Below are positions 34,717 through 43,849 of a DNA stretch of 59,916 nt, piece by piece. Numbering within the stretch: position 1 is the first letter of the stretch; each line of letters starts with the position of its first letter. Origin of the DNA: UBA4416 sp031539425 (GTDB taxonomy: Bacteria > Bacteroidota > Bacteroidia > B-17B0 > Aurantibacillaceae). The notes under the pieces are model-generated. The model was not told the origin of the DNA and did not search any database. It saw nothing but the letters and a program-made list of their open reading frames with translations. The DNA lies in NCBI GenBank assembly GCA_031539425.1, contig JAVKLI010000104.1, forward strand, positions 1 through 59,916. Direction: 5' to 3'. Position numbers and translations under genes: made by a program.

Positions 34717-36135
34717 ATGGTATTTAGTAGCATTATTTTTTTACTTTATTTTTTACCTATTTTTTTTATTGTTTATTATTTAATAGATAGTGCTTATAAA
34801 AATGCCACTATACTTATAGGTAGTATTTTCTTTTATGCGTGGGGGGCTCCACACTTTATTTTTGTTATTTTATTTACCACCTTTTTAGATTTTCATTTAG
34901 TAAAATGGATGGACACCGTTACTAGTGAATTTAAAAAAAAAGTATTATTAGGCATTTCTGTATCTATCAATTTAGGCTTGTTAGTTTATTTTAAGTATTC
35001 TAATTTTTTTATCAAAAACTTTAATAGCATTTTAAACCTTTGTGGCTTTGAAAATATTACATGGACAAAATTAGTTTTACCTATAGGTATTTCATTTTAC
35101 ACCTTTGAAACTATTACATACGTAGTAGATGTATATAGAAAACTTCATAAGCCTCTTAATCATTTTTGGAATTATCAATTATACATTATACTGTTTCCAA
35201 AATTAATTGCAGGGCCCATTATTAGATACCACGAATTAGCCAATCAAATTGCCAATAGAAGAACACAACTAGATGATATACTTATTGGGTTTTATAGATT
35301 TTCAATAGGCCTAGGTAAAAAAGTCATTATAGCTAATCAAATGGGTATGTTTGCCGATTTAGTTTTTAATTCAAATATAAGTACACTTAATAGCAGTAGC
35401 GTATGGATTGGTAGTATTGCGTATACCTTTCAAATTTATTTTGATTTTAGTGGTTATAGTGATATGGCCATAGGGCTTGGTAGAATGATGGGTTTTAAGT
35501 TTCCTGAAAATTTTCATAATCCTTATACGGCCCAAAGCATTACTGATTTTTGGCGCAGATGGCATATTACTCTTGGTAGTTGGATGCGTAATTATTTATA
35601 CATACCGTTAGGTGGAAATAAAGTTTCTAATATACGTTTGTATTTTAATTTATGGATAGTGTTTTTAGCCTCTGGGTTTTGGCATGGTGCCAGTTGGAGT
35701 TTTATATTATGGGGTGCTTTACATGGATTTTTTATGGTATTTGAAAGAGTATGTTTTTTAAACATACTTCAAAAAATTGGTAAAATACCGAGCATACTTA
35801 TTACTTTTTTTTTTGTGAATTTATGCTGGGTGTTTTTTAAAATAGAAAACATTAGCGAAGCATTTAAATATATCACTTGTATGTTTTCGTTTAACAATTC
35901 ATCCATCTCTCAGCCTGTAGATATAGAGTTTATAACCTATTTTTGTATAGCAATTTTATTTTCATTTTTTACAATTAGTAAGTGGGGAAATAAAATTCAA
36001 GAAATCGTTTATTTTAATTCATATACAATTAAAAAATTTATCATCATGTTTATAGTAAGCATGCTATTGTTTGTATTATCTGTTAGTGCTATTACATCGT
36101 CTGGATTTAACCCCTTTATTTATTTTAGATTTTAA
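34717..36135 (+). CDS. MBOAT family O-acyltransferase (AlgI-like)
   Basis: 472 residues with about ten transmembrane segments. Catalytic and structural motifs are FDFSGYSDMAIGLGRMMGF, FWRRWHITLGSWMRNYLYIPLGG and the essential His in FWHGASWSFILWGALHG. PIGISFYTFETITYVVDVYR is also typical of AlgI/DltB/PatA proteins. The family moves acetyl groups across the inner membrane for O-acetylation of exported polysaccharide. It starts 4 bases after the T9SS copper protein and 1 base before its AlgJ-like partner. The polymer modified is unknown; no alginate synthesis genes are nearby. Confidence 0.93.
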   Translation: MVFSSIIFLLYFLPIFFIVYYLIDSAYKNATILIGSIFFYAWGAPHFIFVILFTTFLDFHLVKWMDTVTSEFKKKVLLGISVSINLGLLVYFKYSNFFIKNFNSILNLCGFENITWTKLVLPIGISFYTFETITYVVDVYRKLHKPLNHFWNYQLYIILFPKLIAGPIIRYHELANQIANRRTQLDDILIGFYRFSIGLGKKVIIANQMGMFADLVFNSNISTLNSSSVWIGSIAYTFQIYFDFSGYSDMAIGLGRMMGFKFPENFHNPYTAQSITDFWRRWHITLGSWMRNYLYIPLGGNKVSNIRLYFNLWIVFLASGFWHGASWSFILWGALHGFFMVFERVCFLNILQKIGKIPSILITFFFVNLCWVFFKIENISEAFKYITCMFSFNNSSISQPVDIEFITYFCIAILFSFFTISKWGNKIQEIVYFNSYTIKKFIIMFIVSMLLFVLSVSAITSSGFNPFIYFRF

Positions 36136-36136
36136 A

Positions 36137-37438
36137 ATGGATATTAGCATTTATATCAAACGATTTTTAGTACTTAGTTTTTTTGGCTTATTGTTAGGGT
36201 TATTAATACTTTCTAAAATTCCTATAAGCCAAATTAAACCTTTAAAGGGAGCCTATACAATTCCTAGCACACCTCAATTTAAATTAGAAGAATGGTTTGC
36301 TGGTAGTTTTCAACAAGAAAAAGAAAAAGAGCTTAATGCCATATTTGGTGCTCGACCTTTATTTGTTAGATTAAATAACCAAATAGATTACACCTTATTT
36401 TCTAAATTAAATGCCAATGGTGTAACTGAAGGCAAGGATCATTTTTTATTTGAAATAGGGTATTTTGAAAGTTATAATGGAAAAGATTTTGTAGGTGCAG
36501 ACTCTATAAACAAAATAGCCAACAGAATTAAATTTGTGTCAAACGAATTACAAAAAATAAATAAAAAATTAATCATCATTTTTGCACCCAACAAAGTTGA
36601 TTATTATTCAGAATATGTTCCAATCAAATATCAACCATTAAAAAACAAAAAAACAAATTACTCAGAGTTAAAAAGAAATTTAAAAGACGCCAATTTGAAT
36701 AGTATAGATTTTAATGAGCTATTTTGTAAATGGAAAAAAAACACTAAATATCCTTTATTTCCAAAGTATGGCGTGCATTGGAGTAACTATGGAGCTGTGT
36801 TAGCCGAACAACTTATTATTAATTCGATGTCTCGTTTTATAGCAAAACCAATGCGCACGTATTCAATTACAAATATTGAAATTAAAAGTGACATATTATT
36901 TGATGATTGTGATTTGGAAGAAGGATCCAATCTGTTATTTAAGTTACCCAAGTTTCCATTAGCTTATCCAAATATTACTGCTATAAAACCAGCAAATATG
37001 TTTAAACCCAACGTATTAGTGGTGTCTGATAGCTATTATTGGCAGATGTATAATATGAACATTGCTGAAAGTTTTAATACCCACCATTTTTGGTTTTATA
37101 ATAAGCAAATTTATCCCGAATCATTTAAAGAAGAATTATTAGTTGAATCTGTTAACATTAAAGAGCAAATAGACCAACATGACTTGATTATAGTAATGTC
37201 TACAATAACCAATTTAAACAGAATAGGTTGGGGTTTTTTAGAATCATTGGAAATTTTTTTTAAAGGCACTTATAATTATAATGCAATCAAAAAAATAGAT
37301 ATTAATAAATTAAATAATGTGATAGCTTATATTAAAAAAGATAAAGTTTGGATAAAAGATGCTCAAAATCGGGCTACTGAAAAAAAGATTTCATTAGATT
37401 CTGCTATAGTACTAGAAGCTATGTGGCAGTTACGCTAA
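36137..37438 (+). CDS. AlgJ/AlgX-like (DHHW) SGNH acetyltransferase partner
   Basis: The frame is open to 36071, but the MBOAT stop at 36133-36135 and the signal-anchor start MDISIYIKRFLVLSFFGLLL put the real start at ATG 36137 (433 residues). A single N-terminal helix anchors it in the membrane. The SGNH-like parts are IIFAPNKVDYYSEYVP (variant first block), the AlgX-type YGVHWSNYGAVLAEQ (usually D-x-H-W) and LVVSDSYYW (nucleophile Ser block). It is expected to receive the acyl group moved by the MBOAT and place it on polysaccharide in the periplasm. The Asp of the usual D-x-H-W motif is replaced by Gly. Confidence 0.82.
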   Translation: MDISIYIKRFLVLSFFGLLLGLLILSKIPISQIKPLKGAYTIPSTPQFKLEEWFAGSFQQEKEKELNAIFGARPLFVRLNNQIDYTLFSKLNANGVTEGKDHFLFEIGYFESYNGKDFVGADSINKIANRIKFVSNELQKINKKLIIIFAPNKVDYYSEYVPIKYQPLKNKKTNYSELKRNLKDANLNSIDFNELFCKWKKNTKYPLFPKYGVHWSNYGAVLAEQLIINSMSRFIAKPMRTYSITNIEIKSDILFDDCDLEEGSNLLFKLPKFPLAYPNITAIKPANMFKPNVLVVSDSYYWQMYNMNIAESFNTHHFWFYNKQIYPESFKEELLVESVNIKEQIDQHDLIIVMSTITNLNRIGWGFLESLEIFFKGTYNYNAIKKIDINKLNNVIAYIKKDKVWIKDAQNRATEKKISLDSAIVLEAMWQLR

Positions 37439-37444
37439 TTATAA

Positions 37445-38194
37445 TTAATAATAAAATTCTTTAACTTGTTTATAAAGCGGCAAGTACCAAGTAAATCTAA
37501 ATCCATATAACATATCAAAGCGTTGTTGTGTATCGGCTTGGCCAGTATTAAAATTAAATTTTCTATAGCTGCTGGTGTAACCTTGAAATAGTTCAAAGCC
37601 TAAAGCAAAATTAGTAAGTTTATTAGTTCCAAAATTTACAAAACCAATGTATTGCATGGTAGCAATACCTCCTGTATACCTGTCAAAACCTTTAATCATT
37701 TCGGCAGATTGTAAGGCTGGAATATTGCCTTCCATATTTGGAGGCTCATTAAACTTAACAAAGTGCTGCATATAGCCAATGCCACATTTTACTAATATTC
37801 CGGAGTTTTTATTATAATTTACAACGTTTAATAATTTACCTATATACCCCAACACATACCAACCTCCATGCGTAATTTCAAGATTAGCTGGGTTTCCTAC
37901 ATTATTTGTAATAAATCCATCTGAATTTTTTAAAGGCTTTAAAACATCTTCATAAACTGTATTACCAAAAAAATAGCTTCCTTCTATTCCAAATAAAAAG
38001 TACCGCTTTGTTTTTAACATCACTTCTCCTCCTAAACTAAAACTGTTTCCAAATCGTTTTGCCAAATCATAATCTGGAAATTGATAGGATAAATGTGTAC
38101 CAATAGCTACAATTCGTAAAGACGAATCTTTAATAGATTGAGCATTACATACTAACGAGATAAATAATAATAAACTTACTTTTATTATTTTCAT
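37445..38194 (-). CDS. Outer-membrane beta-barrel-like protein downstream of rseP
   Basis: 249 residues with a signal peptide (MKIIKVSLLLFISLVCNA, then QSIKDSS). Repeated amphipathic strands (IGTHLSYQFPDYDLAKRFG, YFLFGIEGSYFFGNTVYED, GIGYMQHFVKF) and the C-terminal FRFTWYLPLYKQVKEFYY suggest a small barrel. I recognise only a generic Bacteroidota outer-membrane protein; exact function is unknown. Its ATG overlaps the rseP stop by 4 bases, so it is coupled to the dxr-rseP run. That raises the possibility that it is handled or monitored by RseP, which is inference only. Confidence 0.72.
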   Translation of the reverse strand: MKIIKVSLLLFISLVCNAQSIKDSSLRIVAIGTHLSYQFPDYDLAKRFGNSFSLGGEVMLKTKRYFLFGIEGSYFFGNTVYEDVLKPLKNSDGFITNNVGNPANLEITHGGWYVLGYIGKLLNVVNYNKNSGILVKCGIGYMQHFVKFNEPPNMEGNIPALQSAEMIKGFDRYTGGIATMQYIGFVNFGTNKLTNFALGFELFQGYTSSYRKFNFNTGQADTQQRFDMLYGFRFTWYLPLYKQVKEFYY

Positions 38195-39516
38195 TTAAGT
38201 CTTAAAAAATCGGTATTAGCGTAAACCATTAGTATCAGTAGTATTACAAGCCCAACGTTATTAGCATAATAAATAATTTTTTCTGAAACTTTGCGGCGGG
38301 TTACCATTTCTATAAGTATAAATAATATATAACCGCCATCTAACATAGGTATCGGTAAAAAATTCATAAACGCAAGCACTAGCGATAACATTCCCGTAAA
38401 CGTCCAAAAGTGTTCCCAATTCCATTGCTCAGGCATTGATTCATAAATAGAATAAAAACCACTTACCTGTTGGTAGGCATCTTTAACAGTAATTAATACT
38501 ACTATTTGTTTGGCTTGCATGACGATATTTTCTATGCCGTCTTTAAAGCCTTGTACAATAGATTCAAAAAATGAATATTGTTTAGTTTCTATAGGATAGA
38601 ATAATTTTCTATTTTGTGTAATACCAAGCATGGCTGTAGAGTCTAATTTACCTTTCAATGCAAGCTCTTGGTCATTTCTTTTAACTGTAAAAGTTACTTC
38701 TTGATTTTTTAATTTTAATAAGGCTGGTCTTAATTTTTCTTGATACAGCACTGTATCCATATTTACTTTAATAATTTGATCGCCCTTTAATAGGCCTATT
38801 TTAGAAGCTACAGTACCTTTTAAAACACTATCAATAATTATTAACAAACGAGGCGATACAAAAGCACTTTTTCGTAACCGTTTTAATATGAGACTTATAT
38901 CATTGTCAGATATTGGAAAGCTTAATTCCCTTCCGTCTCTATTAACTTCAATACTTTTTGCTTTATTCATGATAATCATTACCGCCACTCTATTTAACGA
39001 GGTAATTTTTTCATGATTTATCGATAGGAGTTTGTCACCATTTCTTAACCCAATATAATAAGCTGTAGAATCTACCACTACGCCATGTTGTAATTTATCT
39101 ACCGGCAAGGTGTCTTTTCCCCACACAAATAATACCATGATATAAATAAAAAACCCAAGTATTAAATTAAATAAAATACCGCCAAGCATTACTAATAAAC
39201 GTTGCCATGCTGGTTTGGCTCTTAATTCCCAAGGCTGTGGAGGTGTATCAATTTGAGATTTATCCATTTGCTCATCTACCATGCCGGCAATTTGAACATA
39301 GCCACCTAACGGAAACCAGCCTAAGCCGTATTCGGTTTCGCCAATTTTCTTTTTAAATACTGAAAAATTTAAAAGACCTGCAAACGGAAATAAAAAATCA
39401 AAAAACAAATAAAATTTATCTACCCTGGCTTTAAACTTACGGGCAAAGTAAAAATGACCTAATTCATGAATTGTAATTAAAATAGTTAATGCTAAGAAGA
39501 ATTGTAAAAATTTCAT
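38191..39516 (-). CDS. rseP: RseP-type site-2 zinc metalloprotease
   Basis: 441 residues. The zinc site HELGHF is in the first transmembrane segment (TIHELGHFYFARKF). The loop GGYVQIAGMVDE, two PDZ-like regions (about 150-300: GLRNGDKLLSINHEKI, KIGLLKGDQIIKVNMDT) and the second catalytic motif FLPIPMLDGGYILFILIE are all present. It cuts transmembrane helices of anti-sigma factors and leftover signal peptides. It follows dxr by 8 bases, the usual dxr-rseP order of Bacteroidota, and is coupled to a barrel gene downstream. Confidence 0.96.
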   Translation of the reverse strand: MKFLQFFLALTILITIHELGHFYFARKFKARVDKFYLFFDFLFPFAGLLNFSVFKKKIGETEYGLGWFPLGGYVQIAGMVDEQMDKSQIDTPPQPWELRAKPAWQRLLVMLGGILFNLILGFFIYIMVLFVWGKDTLPVDKLQHGVVVDSTAYYIGLRNGDKLLSINHEKITSLNRVAVMIIMNKAKSIEVNRDGRELSFPISDNDISLILKRLRKSAFVSPRLLIIIDSVLKGTVASKIGLLKGDQIIKVNMDTVLYQEKLRPALLKLKNQEVTFTVKRNDQELALKGKLDSTAMLGITQNRKLFYPIETKQYSFFESIVQGFKDGIENIVMQAKQIVVLITVKDAYQQVSGFYSIYESMPEQWNWEHFWTFTGMLSLVLAFMNFLPIPMLDGGYILFILIEMVTRRKVSEKIIYYANNVGLVILLILMVYANTDFLRLK

Positions 39517-39524
39517 TTTTTTAT

Positions 39525-40709
39525 TTATTTGATGAGTGAGTAAGTTATTGCGCGCGTTTCTTTATCGCACTGTTGGTATTCTTCCAGTGTGGTAGGGTTA
39601 AAAAATGGTATTGTATTTAATGTTTGTTCAATAGTATCTGCTATTCCTAAAAATGATATTTTATTATTTAAAAATGCTTCAACAACTACTTCATTAGCAG
39701 CATTTAAAACACAAGGAGCATTACCTCCTGTTTGTAAGGCTTGATAGGCGAGTTTTAAATTTTTAAACAAGGTTAAATTTGGTTTTTGAAATGTTAATTC
39801 TGGATAATTTAGAAAATCAAATCTAACAAAATTTGATTGAACACGATTAGGATAAGATAAGGCATATACAATAGGCAGTTTCATATCTGGTAATCCCATT
39901 TGGGCTTTCATGCTATTGTCTTCAAACTGTACAATACTATGAATAATACTTTGAGGATGTACAATAACTTCTATTTGATGTGGTTTTAAATTAAATAACC
40001 AAGCAGCTTCTATTACCTCAAGTCCTTTATTCATAAGTGTTGCAGAGTCTATTGAAATTTTTGACCCCATCTTCCATACCGGATGATTTAAGGCTTGTTC
40101 TTTGGTTACGTTTTGTAAAAAAGCTAAATCTTTTCCTCTAAAAGGACCGCCAGAGGCTGTTAAGATAATTTTTTCTATAGGGTTTAAATATTCTCCCACC
40201 AAGCATTGAAAAATAGCCGAGTGCTCAGAATCTACAGGTAAAATAGGCACTTTGTGTTGTTGTAACAATTCCGAAATAAGTTGCCCTGCTACTACTAAGG
40301 TTTCTTTATTTGCTAAAGCAATTGGTTTGCCATGCTTAATAGCATTAATGGTTGATGCTAGCCCCGAAAAACCTACAATAGCTGATAATACAATATCTAC
40401 GCTTTCCATTTCTACAATTTGAGTAACTGATTCGGCGCCTGCAAAAACTTTAATATCTGTATGGCTAAGGGCTTGTTTTACTTCGGGGTATTTATTTTTG
40501 TTTTCTATTACTACGGCATTGGGGTTAAATTCTAACGCTTGTTTAATAAGTAATTCTGAATTATTTTGTGCAACCAACACTTCTGCCAAAAATAAATTTG
40601 GAAACTGTTTTATTACTTCTAAAGTTTGCGTACCAATACTACCAGTACTACCCATAATAGCCACACGCTTTTTGGGTATATTACTTGTAGTTAAAGTTGA
40701 TGAAAGCAT
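39525..40709 (-). CDS. dxr: 1-deoxy-D-xylulose 5-phosphate reductoisomerase
   Basis: 394 residues, normal length. It converts DXP to methylerythritol 4-phosphate, the committed MEP step. The NADPH-binding fold shows MGSTGSIGTQTLEVI and ALANKETLVVAG. The metal and substrate site shows PVDSEHSAIFQCL, TASGGPFRG, HPVWKMGSKISIDSATLMNKGLE and HPQSIIHSIV. Leading operon gene upstream of rseP. The predicted start is internal to a short unconserved lead (MLSSTLTTSNIPKKRVAIMG). Confidence 0.97.
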   Translation of the reverse strand: MLSSTLTTSNIPKKRVAIMGSTGSIGTQTLEVIKQFPNLFLAEVLVAQNNSELLIKQALEFNPNAVVIENKNKYPEVKQALSHTDIKVFAGAESVTQIVEMESVDIVLSAIVGFSGLASTINAIKHGKPIALANKETLVVAGQLISELLQQHKVPILPVDSEHSAIFQCLVGEYLNPIEKIILTASGGPFRGKDLAFLQNVTKEQALNHPVWKMGSKISIDSATLMNKGLEVIEAAWLFNLKPHQIEVIVHPQSIIHSIVQFEDNSMKAQMGLPDMKLPIVYALSYPNRVQSNFVRFDFLNYPELTFQKPNLTLFKNLKLAYQALQTGGNAPCVLNAANEVVVEAFLNNKISFLGIADTIEQTLNTIPFFNPTTLEEYQQCDKETRAITYSLIK

Positions 40710-41012
40710 GAAAATATTATAATGCTTTAAAAGTATGCAAGTTTATAAAATAAATGGCGTTTAAATAAACATTTAGATTAAAATATTATGGTTTCCATTA
40801 TTCTAACATATTTTAAAAGAAATTTTATTAATTGTTAAAATTATTTGAATTTCTAACAAATAATATTATTTTTGATTTACTTATATTTTTATATAAATTG
40901 GTGGATAAATGCAAAACCTTGGGAACATTAACAAAACCTACGAGAGAAGCAACTCTGATAAAAAACTTAATATAAAGAATAAAATCAAAAACTAACTCAA
41001 ACCTTTAAAATT
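40710..41012. other. Intergenic region with no recognised gene
   Basis: About 300 AT-rich bases between dxr and the phase-variable lipoprotein gene. I find no open frame with coding character and no RNA gene. A partial -7-like box, TAAACTTG on the minus strand upstream of dxr, is too weak to call. The right end must contain the promoter of the lipoprotein operon, but no clear box is visible. Confidence 0.5.
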
Positions 41013-41613
41013 ATGAAATCAAACTTTAATTTTAGGGGGGGGGGGGCACCACCGCTTAAAAATTGCAATAGCCTCTGTATTTATATCTAGCTTTATGATG
41101 CTAAATATAAGTTGTAAGAACTTTTCAACTAATAAGCTACCACCGCCTGTTTCTGCAAGTATTAGGTTAGGCGATTTTAGTTATAATTGTGGTGCCTTTA
41201 ATCCTTGTTATGCTGTATTGAAAGGATATGGATTACTGAAAATCATAATAACTGGCAACACTCAATTTCCTTTTAGCCAAACCTATACTTGGGATCTTTA
41301 TAATGTCAATAACCCAGGTATAATTGTTCTCAATGGAACTTCAATTCACTCTCAACCCCATACCCTAAGTAATGATGGCTGCGTAAACATTGATGTTCCA
41401 AATTATGGTGATTACATGATAACAGCCTATTACATAGAGCATGGCGACTATAATAACAGTTCATTATCTTGTTCAAATCCTTTACCAAATAAATGCTTCA
41501 GATGGATGAGACAAATGTCTATATCTGGCGGCATTGTTCCTTCATGTATGGGAAGCCCTGCATATTTTATTAATGTCATGGACCCTGCTGGATTTGCAGG
41601 GAATTATTGCTAA
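41013..41613 (+). CDS. Phase-variable lipoprotein gene, G12 tract, read out of frame here
   Basis: ATG 41013 gives MKSNFNFRGGGGTTA and then TAA, because of a G12 run at 41035-41046. With 11 (or 8 or 14) G residues the same start continues in frame through LKIAIASVFISSFMMLNISC, a complete lipoprotein signal with Cys, to TAA 41611-41613 (199 residues). Without the shift only a start at 41095 (172 residues) is possible, lacking a proper signal peptide. The mature part has six or more cysteines (FSYNCGAFNPCYAV, LSCSNPLPNKCF) and beta-rich segments; I recognise no family. It lies 46 bases before a second lipoprotein gene. Confidence 0.75.
41035..41046 (+). repeat. G12 homopolymer (simple-sequence contingency tract)
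   Basis: Twelve consecutive G residues in an otherwise AT-rich sequence. The tract lies eight codons into the lipoprotein frame. Runs of this length mutate by slipped-strand mispairing at high frequency, and each single-base change moves the lipoprotein in or out of frame. It could also be a sequencing miscall of the run length; the tract itself is clear. Confidence 0.9.
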
Positions 41614-41659
41614 TTAAAAATCAAAATAAAACATAATAATAATTTAAAAAACACCAACT

Positions 41660-42436
41660 ATGAAAACAATAGCTAAAACATCAATTCAACTTTTAATAAT
41701 ACTGGCTTTATTTATTACTTCTTGTAAAAAAGACAAGGCAGTTACAAACTCAAACACAAGTAGTATTAAAACCACTATATCAAATTTAAGAGTCCTATTA
41801 AATGAAGAGGGACGACGCATAGTAGATGACGCTATGGATTATGATTACAGTGTAGGTGTGATAGATAATCCAAACTATGGAAAATTTGGACTCGATCCCG
41901 CTTACGACGTTTATCTTGGCGGAGCAACGCCAAATGATATAAAAATTAGCTTAAATGGAACTGAATATGCGGCACAGTCAAATGGACAATGGGCAAAAAA
42001 CGGGATAGAGTTTAAAAATTACTTTGGAACTAAGGTAAAAATAAACATTTCAGATTCAAAAAATTCACAAGCTTACGAAGTGTATGTGCCAACCCATGCC
42101 TTAGCAAAAAAATTAGGCATGCCGCAAAGCCAATATATTAACAGAACGGGCAATGTATTAACTTGGACTCCAGACCCTTTAAACAAAACTGGCAAAGTGG
42201 CATTATATTATCATTTATGCACCGGAGATAATGGTGATACCTGGTTTGCAAATAACGTTTTGCTATTAGACGATAATGGAAGTTTTAGTTTGGATGATGT
42301 GTTATCAGATACAAAAACTACTAAAATTAATTTTATGCTTATTACTGGTAATGTGGTTTCGTTTATAACAAAAGATAATAAAAAATTAATTTGTTTTATT
42401 AGAAGTTGTGATAGCCATGAGTATTTTATTCAATAA
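41660..42436 (+). CDS. Hypothetical lipoprotein, second gene of the G-tract operon
   Basis: 258 residues with a lipoprotein signal and lipobox LFITSC (Cys22), followed by a KKDK spacer typical of Bacteroidota surface lipoproteins. The mature part has segments such as LNEEGRRIVDDAMDYDYSVG and DVYLGGATPNDIKISLNGTE. No known family is recognised. It follows the phase-variable gene by 46 bases with no terminator between, so it probably shares the transcript. A strong terminator lies 30 bases after its stop. Confidence 0.72.
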   Translation: MKTIAKTSIQLLIILALFITSCKKDKAVTNSNTSSIKTTISNLRVLLNEEGRRIVDDAMDYDYSVGVIDNPNYGKFGLDPAYDVYLGGATPNDIKISLNGTEYAAQSNGQWAKNGIEFKNYFGTKVKINISDSKNSQAYEVYVPTHALAKKLGMPQSQYINRTGNVLTWTPDPLNKTGKVALYYHLCTGDNGDTWFANNVLLLDDNGSFSLDDVLSDTKTTKINFMLITGNVVSFITKDNKKLICFIRSCDSHEYFIQ

Positions 42437-42466
42437 AAAAAGAGATACTTATCATAAAATTAAAAG

Positions 42467-42493
42467 AGGCTGATAAAGGCAGCCTTTTTTTTT
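42467..42493 (+). terminator. Rho-independent terminator
   Basis: Stem AGGCTG (42467-42472) / CAGCCT (42480-42485), 7-base loop ATAAAGG, followed by T9 (42485-42493). A run of A residues lies just upstream, so it may also work on the minus strand to end the acpP-fabF transcript. It ends the lipoprotein operon. Confidence 0.8.
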
Positions 42494-42568
42494 ATAACGC
42501 ATTAAATGCGTCAAATAATTACTTTATACAAAACAATCAAAAAGAAGATTAAAAAAAAACTAAATGTT

Positions 42569-43822
42569 TTATTCTGTATATTTTTTAAATACAACCGCTG
42601 CATTGTGCCCACCAAACCCAAAAGTATTACTTATGGCATAATTAATGGTTCTATGTTGCGCTTTATTAAATGTTAAATTTAAGTTAGGATCTATGTCAGG
42701 ATCAACATTTACATGGTTAATAGTAGGAGGTACGATATTATTTTTAATTGCTAAAATTGTGGCCATTGCTTCTATAGCACCTGCAGCACCTAATAAATGA
42801 CCAGTCATAGATTTAGTGGAGCTAATGTTTAGCTTATAAGCATGCTCTTTAAATATGTTTAAAATTGCTTTTAATTCAGCCCCATCTCCTAAAGGCGTAC
42901 TAGTACCGTGCGTATTGATATAATCTACCATATCGTAGCTTATGTTAGCATCTTTTAAAGCTCGGTTCATAACTAGGGTAGCGCCTAATCCTTCTGGATG
43001 GGGGGCAGTTATATGATGCGCATCGCCACTCATTCCGCCGCCAATAACTTCGGCATAAATTTTAGCACCACGTTTTTTAGCATGCTCTAACTCTTCCAAT
43101 ACAATGGCAATACCACCTTCGCCTAATACAAAGCCATCTCTAGTTTTGTCATATGGCCTAGATGCTGTAGTTGGGCTTTCATTACGAGTACTCATAGCCA
43201 TACAGGCATTAAAACCGCCAATACCGCTTTCATTAATTGCAGATTCTGAACCTCCAGTTATAATAGCATTTGCTTTACCTAATTTAATGTACATTAACGC
43301 ATCTATCATCGCTGTAGTAGATGAAGCACAGGCAGATACCGTTGTAAAATTAGGGCCACGTAAACCAAAACGAATAGATATATGCCCAGAGCATATATCT
43401 GCTATCATTTTTGGAATAAAGAATGGATTAAATCTAGGTGTACCATCGCCTTTTGCAAAATTAAAAGTTTCGTTTTGAAAAGTATCTAAACCACCAACGC
43501 CAGAACCCCAAATAACGCCAATCTCATCTTTATCAATTCCTTCTGCTGTAATTTTAGAGTCTTCAATTGCTTGCACACTGGCTGCAATACCATAATGCGA
43601 AAAGGGATCTAACTTATTAGCCTCTTTTTTATCAAAATAGTCTTCTAACTTAAAACCCTTTACTTCACAAGCAAATTTGGTTTTAAACTGAGATGCGTCA
43701 AAGCGTTTAATAAAATCTGCGCCAGAAACGCCACTAATTAAATTGTTCCAAAACTCTGGAACAGAACTGCCTAGAGGTGTTATTGCACCAAGACCTGTAA
43801 CAACAACACGTTTTACAGACAT
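42569..43822 (-). CDS. fabF: 3-oxoacyl-[acyl-carrier-protein] synthase II
   Basis: 417 residues. It condenses malonyl-ACP with acyl-ACP to elongate fatty acids. The Cys-His-His triad is clear: nucleophile in TTVSACASSTTAM, the first His in NTHGTSTPLGDGAE and the second in STKSMTGHLLGAAGAIEA. N-terminal VVVTGLGAITPLGSS and C-terminal NTFGFGGHNAAVVF are standard. It follows acpP by 27 bases on the minus strand; acpP-fabF is a conserved pair. A strong shadow frame on the opposite strand is not a gene. Confidence 0.98.
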   Translation of the reverse strand: MSVKRVVVTGLGAITPLGSSVPEFWNNLISGVSGADFIKRFDASQFKTKFACEVKGFKLEDYFDKKEANKLDPFSHYGIAASVQAIEDSKITAEGIDKDEIGVIWGSGVGGLDTFQNETFNFAKGDGTPRFNPFFIPKMIADICSGHISIRFGLRGPNFTTVSACASSTTAMIDALMYIKLGKANAIITGGSESAINESGIGGFNACMAMSTRNESPTTASRPYDKTRDGFVLGEGGIAIVLEELEHAKKRGAKIYAEVIGGGMSGDAHHITAPHPEGLGATLVMNRALKDANISYDMVDYINTHGTSTPLGDGAELKAILNIFKEHAYKLNISSTKSMTGHLLGAAGAIEAMATILAIKNNIVPPTINHVNVDPDIDPNLNLTFNKAQHRTINYAISNTFGFGGHNAAVVFKKYTE

Positions 43823-43849
43823 AAGCTTAATTTAATTAAAAAGTAAAAA

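Noticed and set aside
36071..36136. Earlier start for the AlgJ-like gene, overlapping the MBOAT gene by 65 bases
   Set aside because: The 22 added residues precede a good signal-anchor start at ATG 36137, one base after the MBOAT stop, which is the more natural arrangement.
43104..43478. 124-residue plus-strand frame opposite fabF
   Set aside because: Complement of the conserved FabF catalytic region; no independent coding signal.
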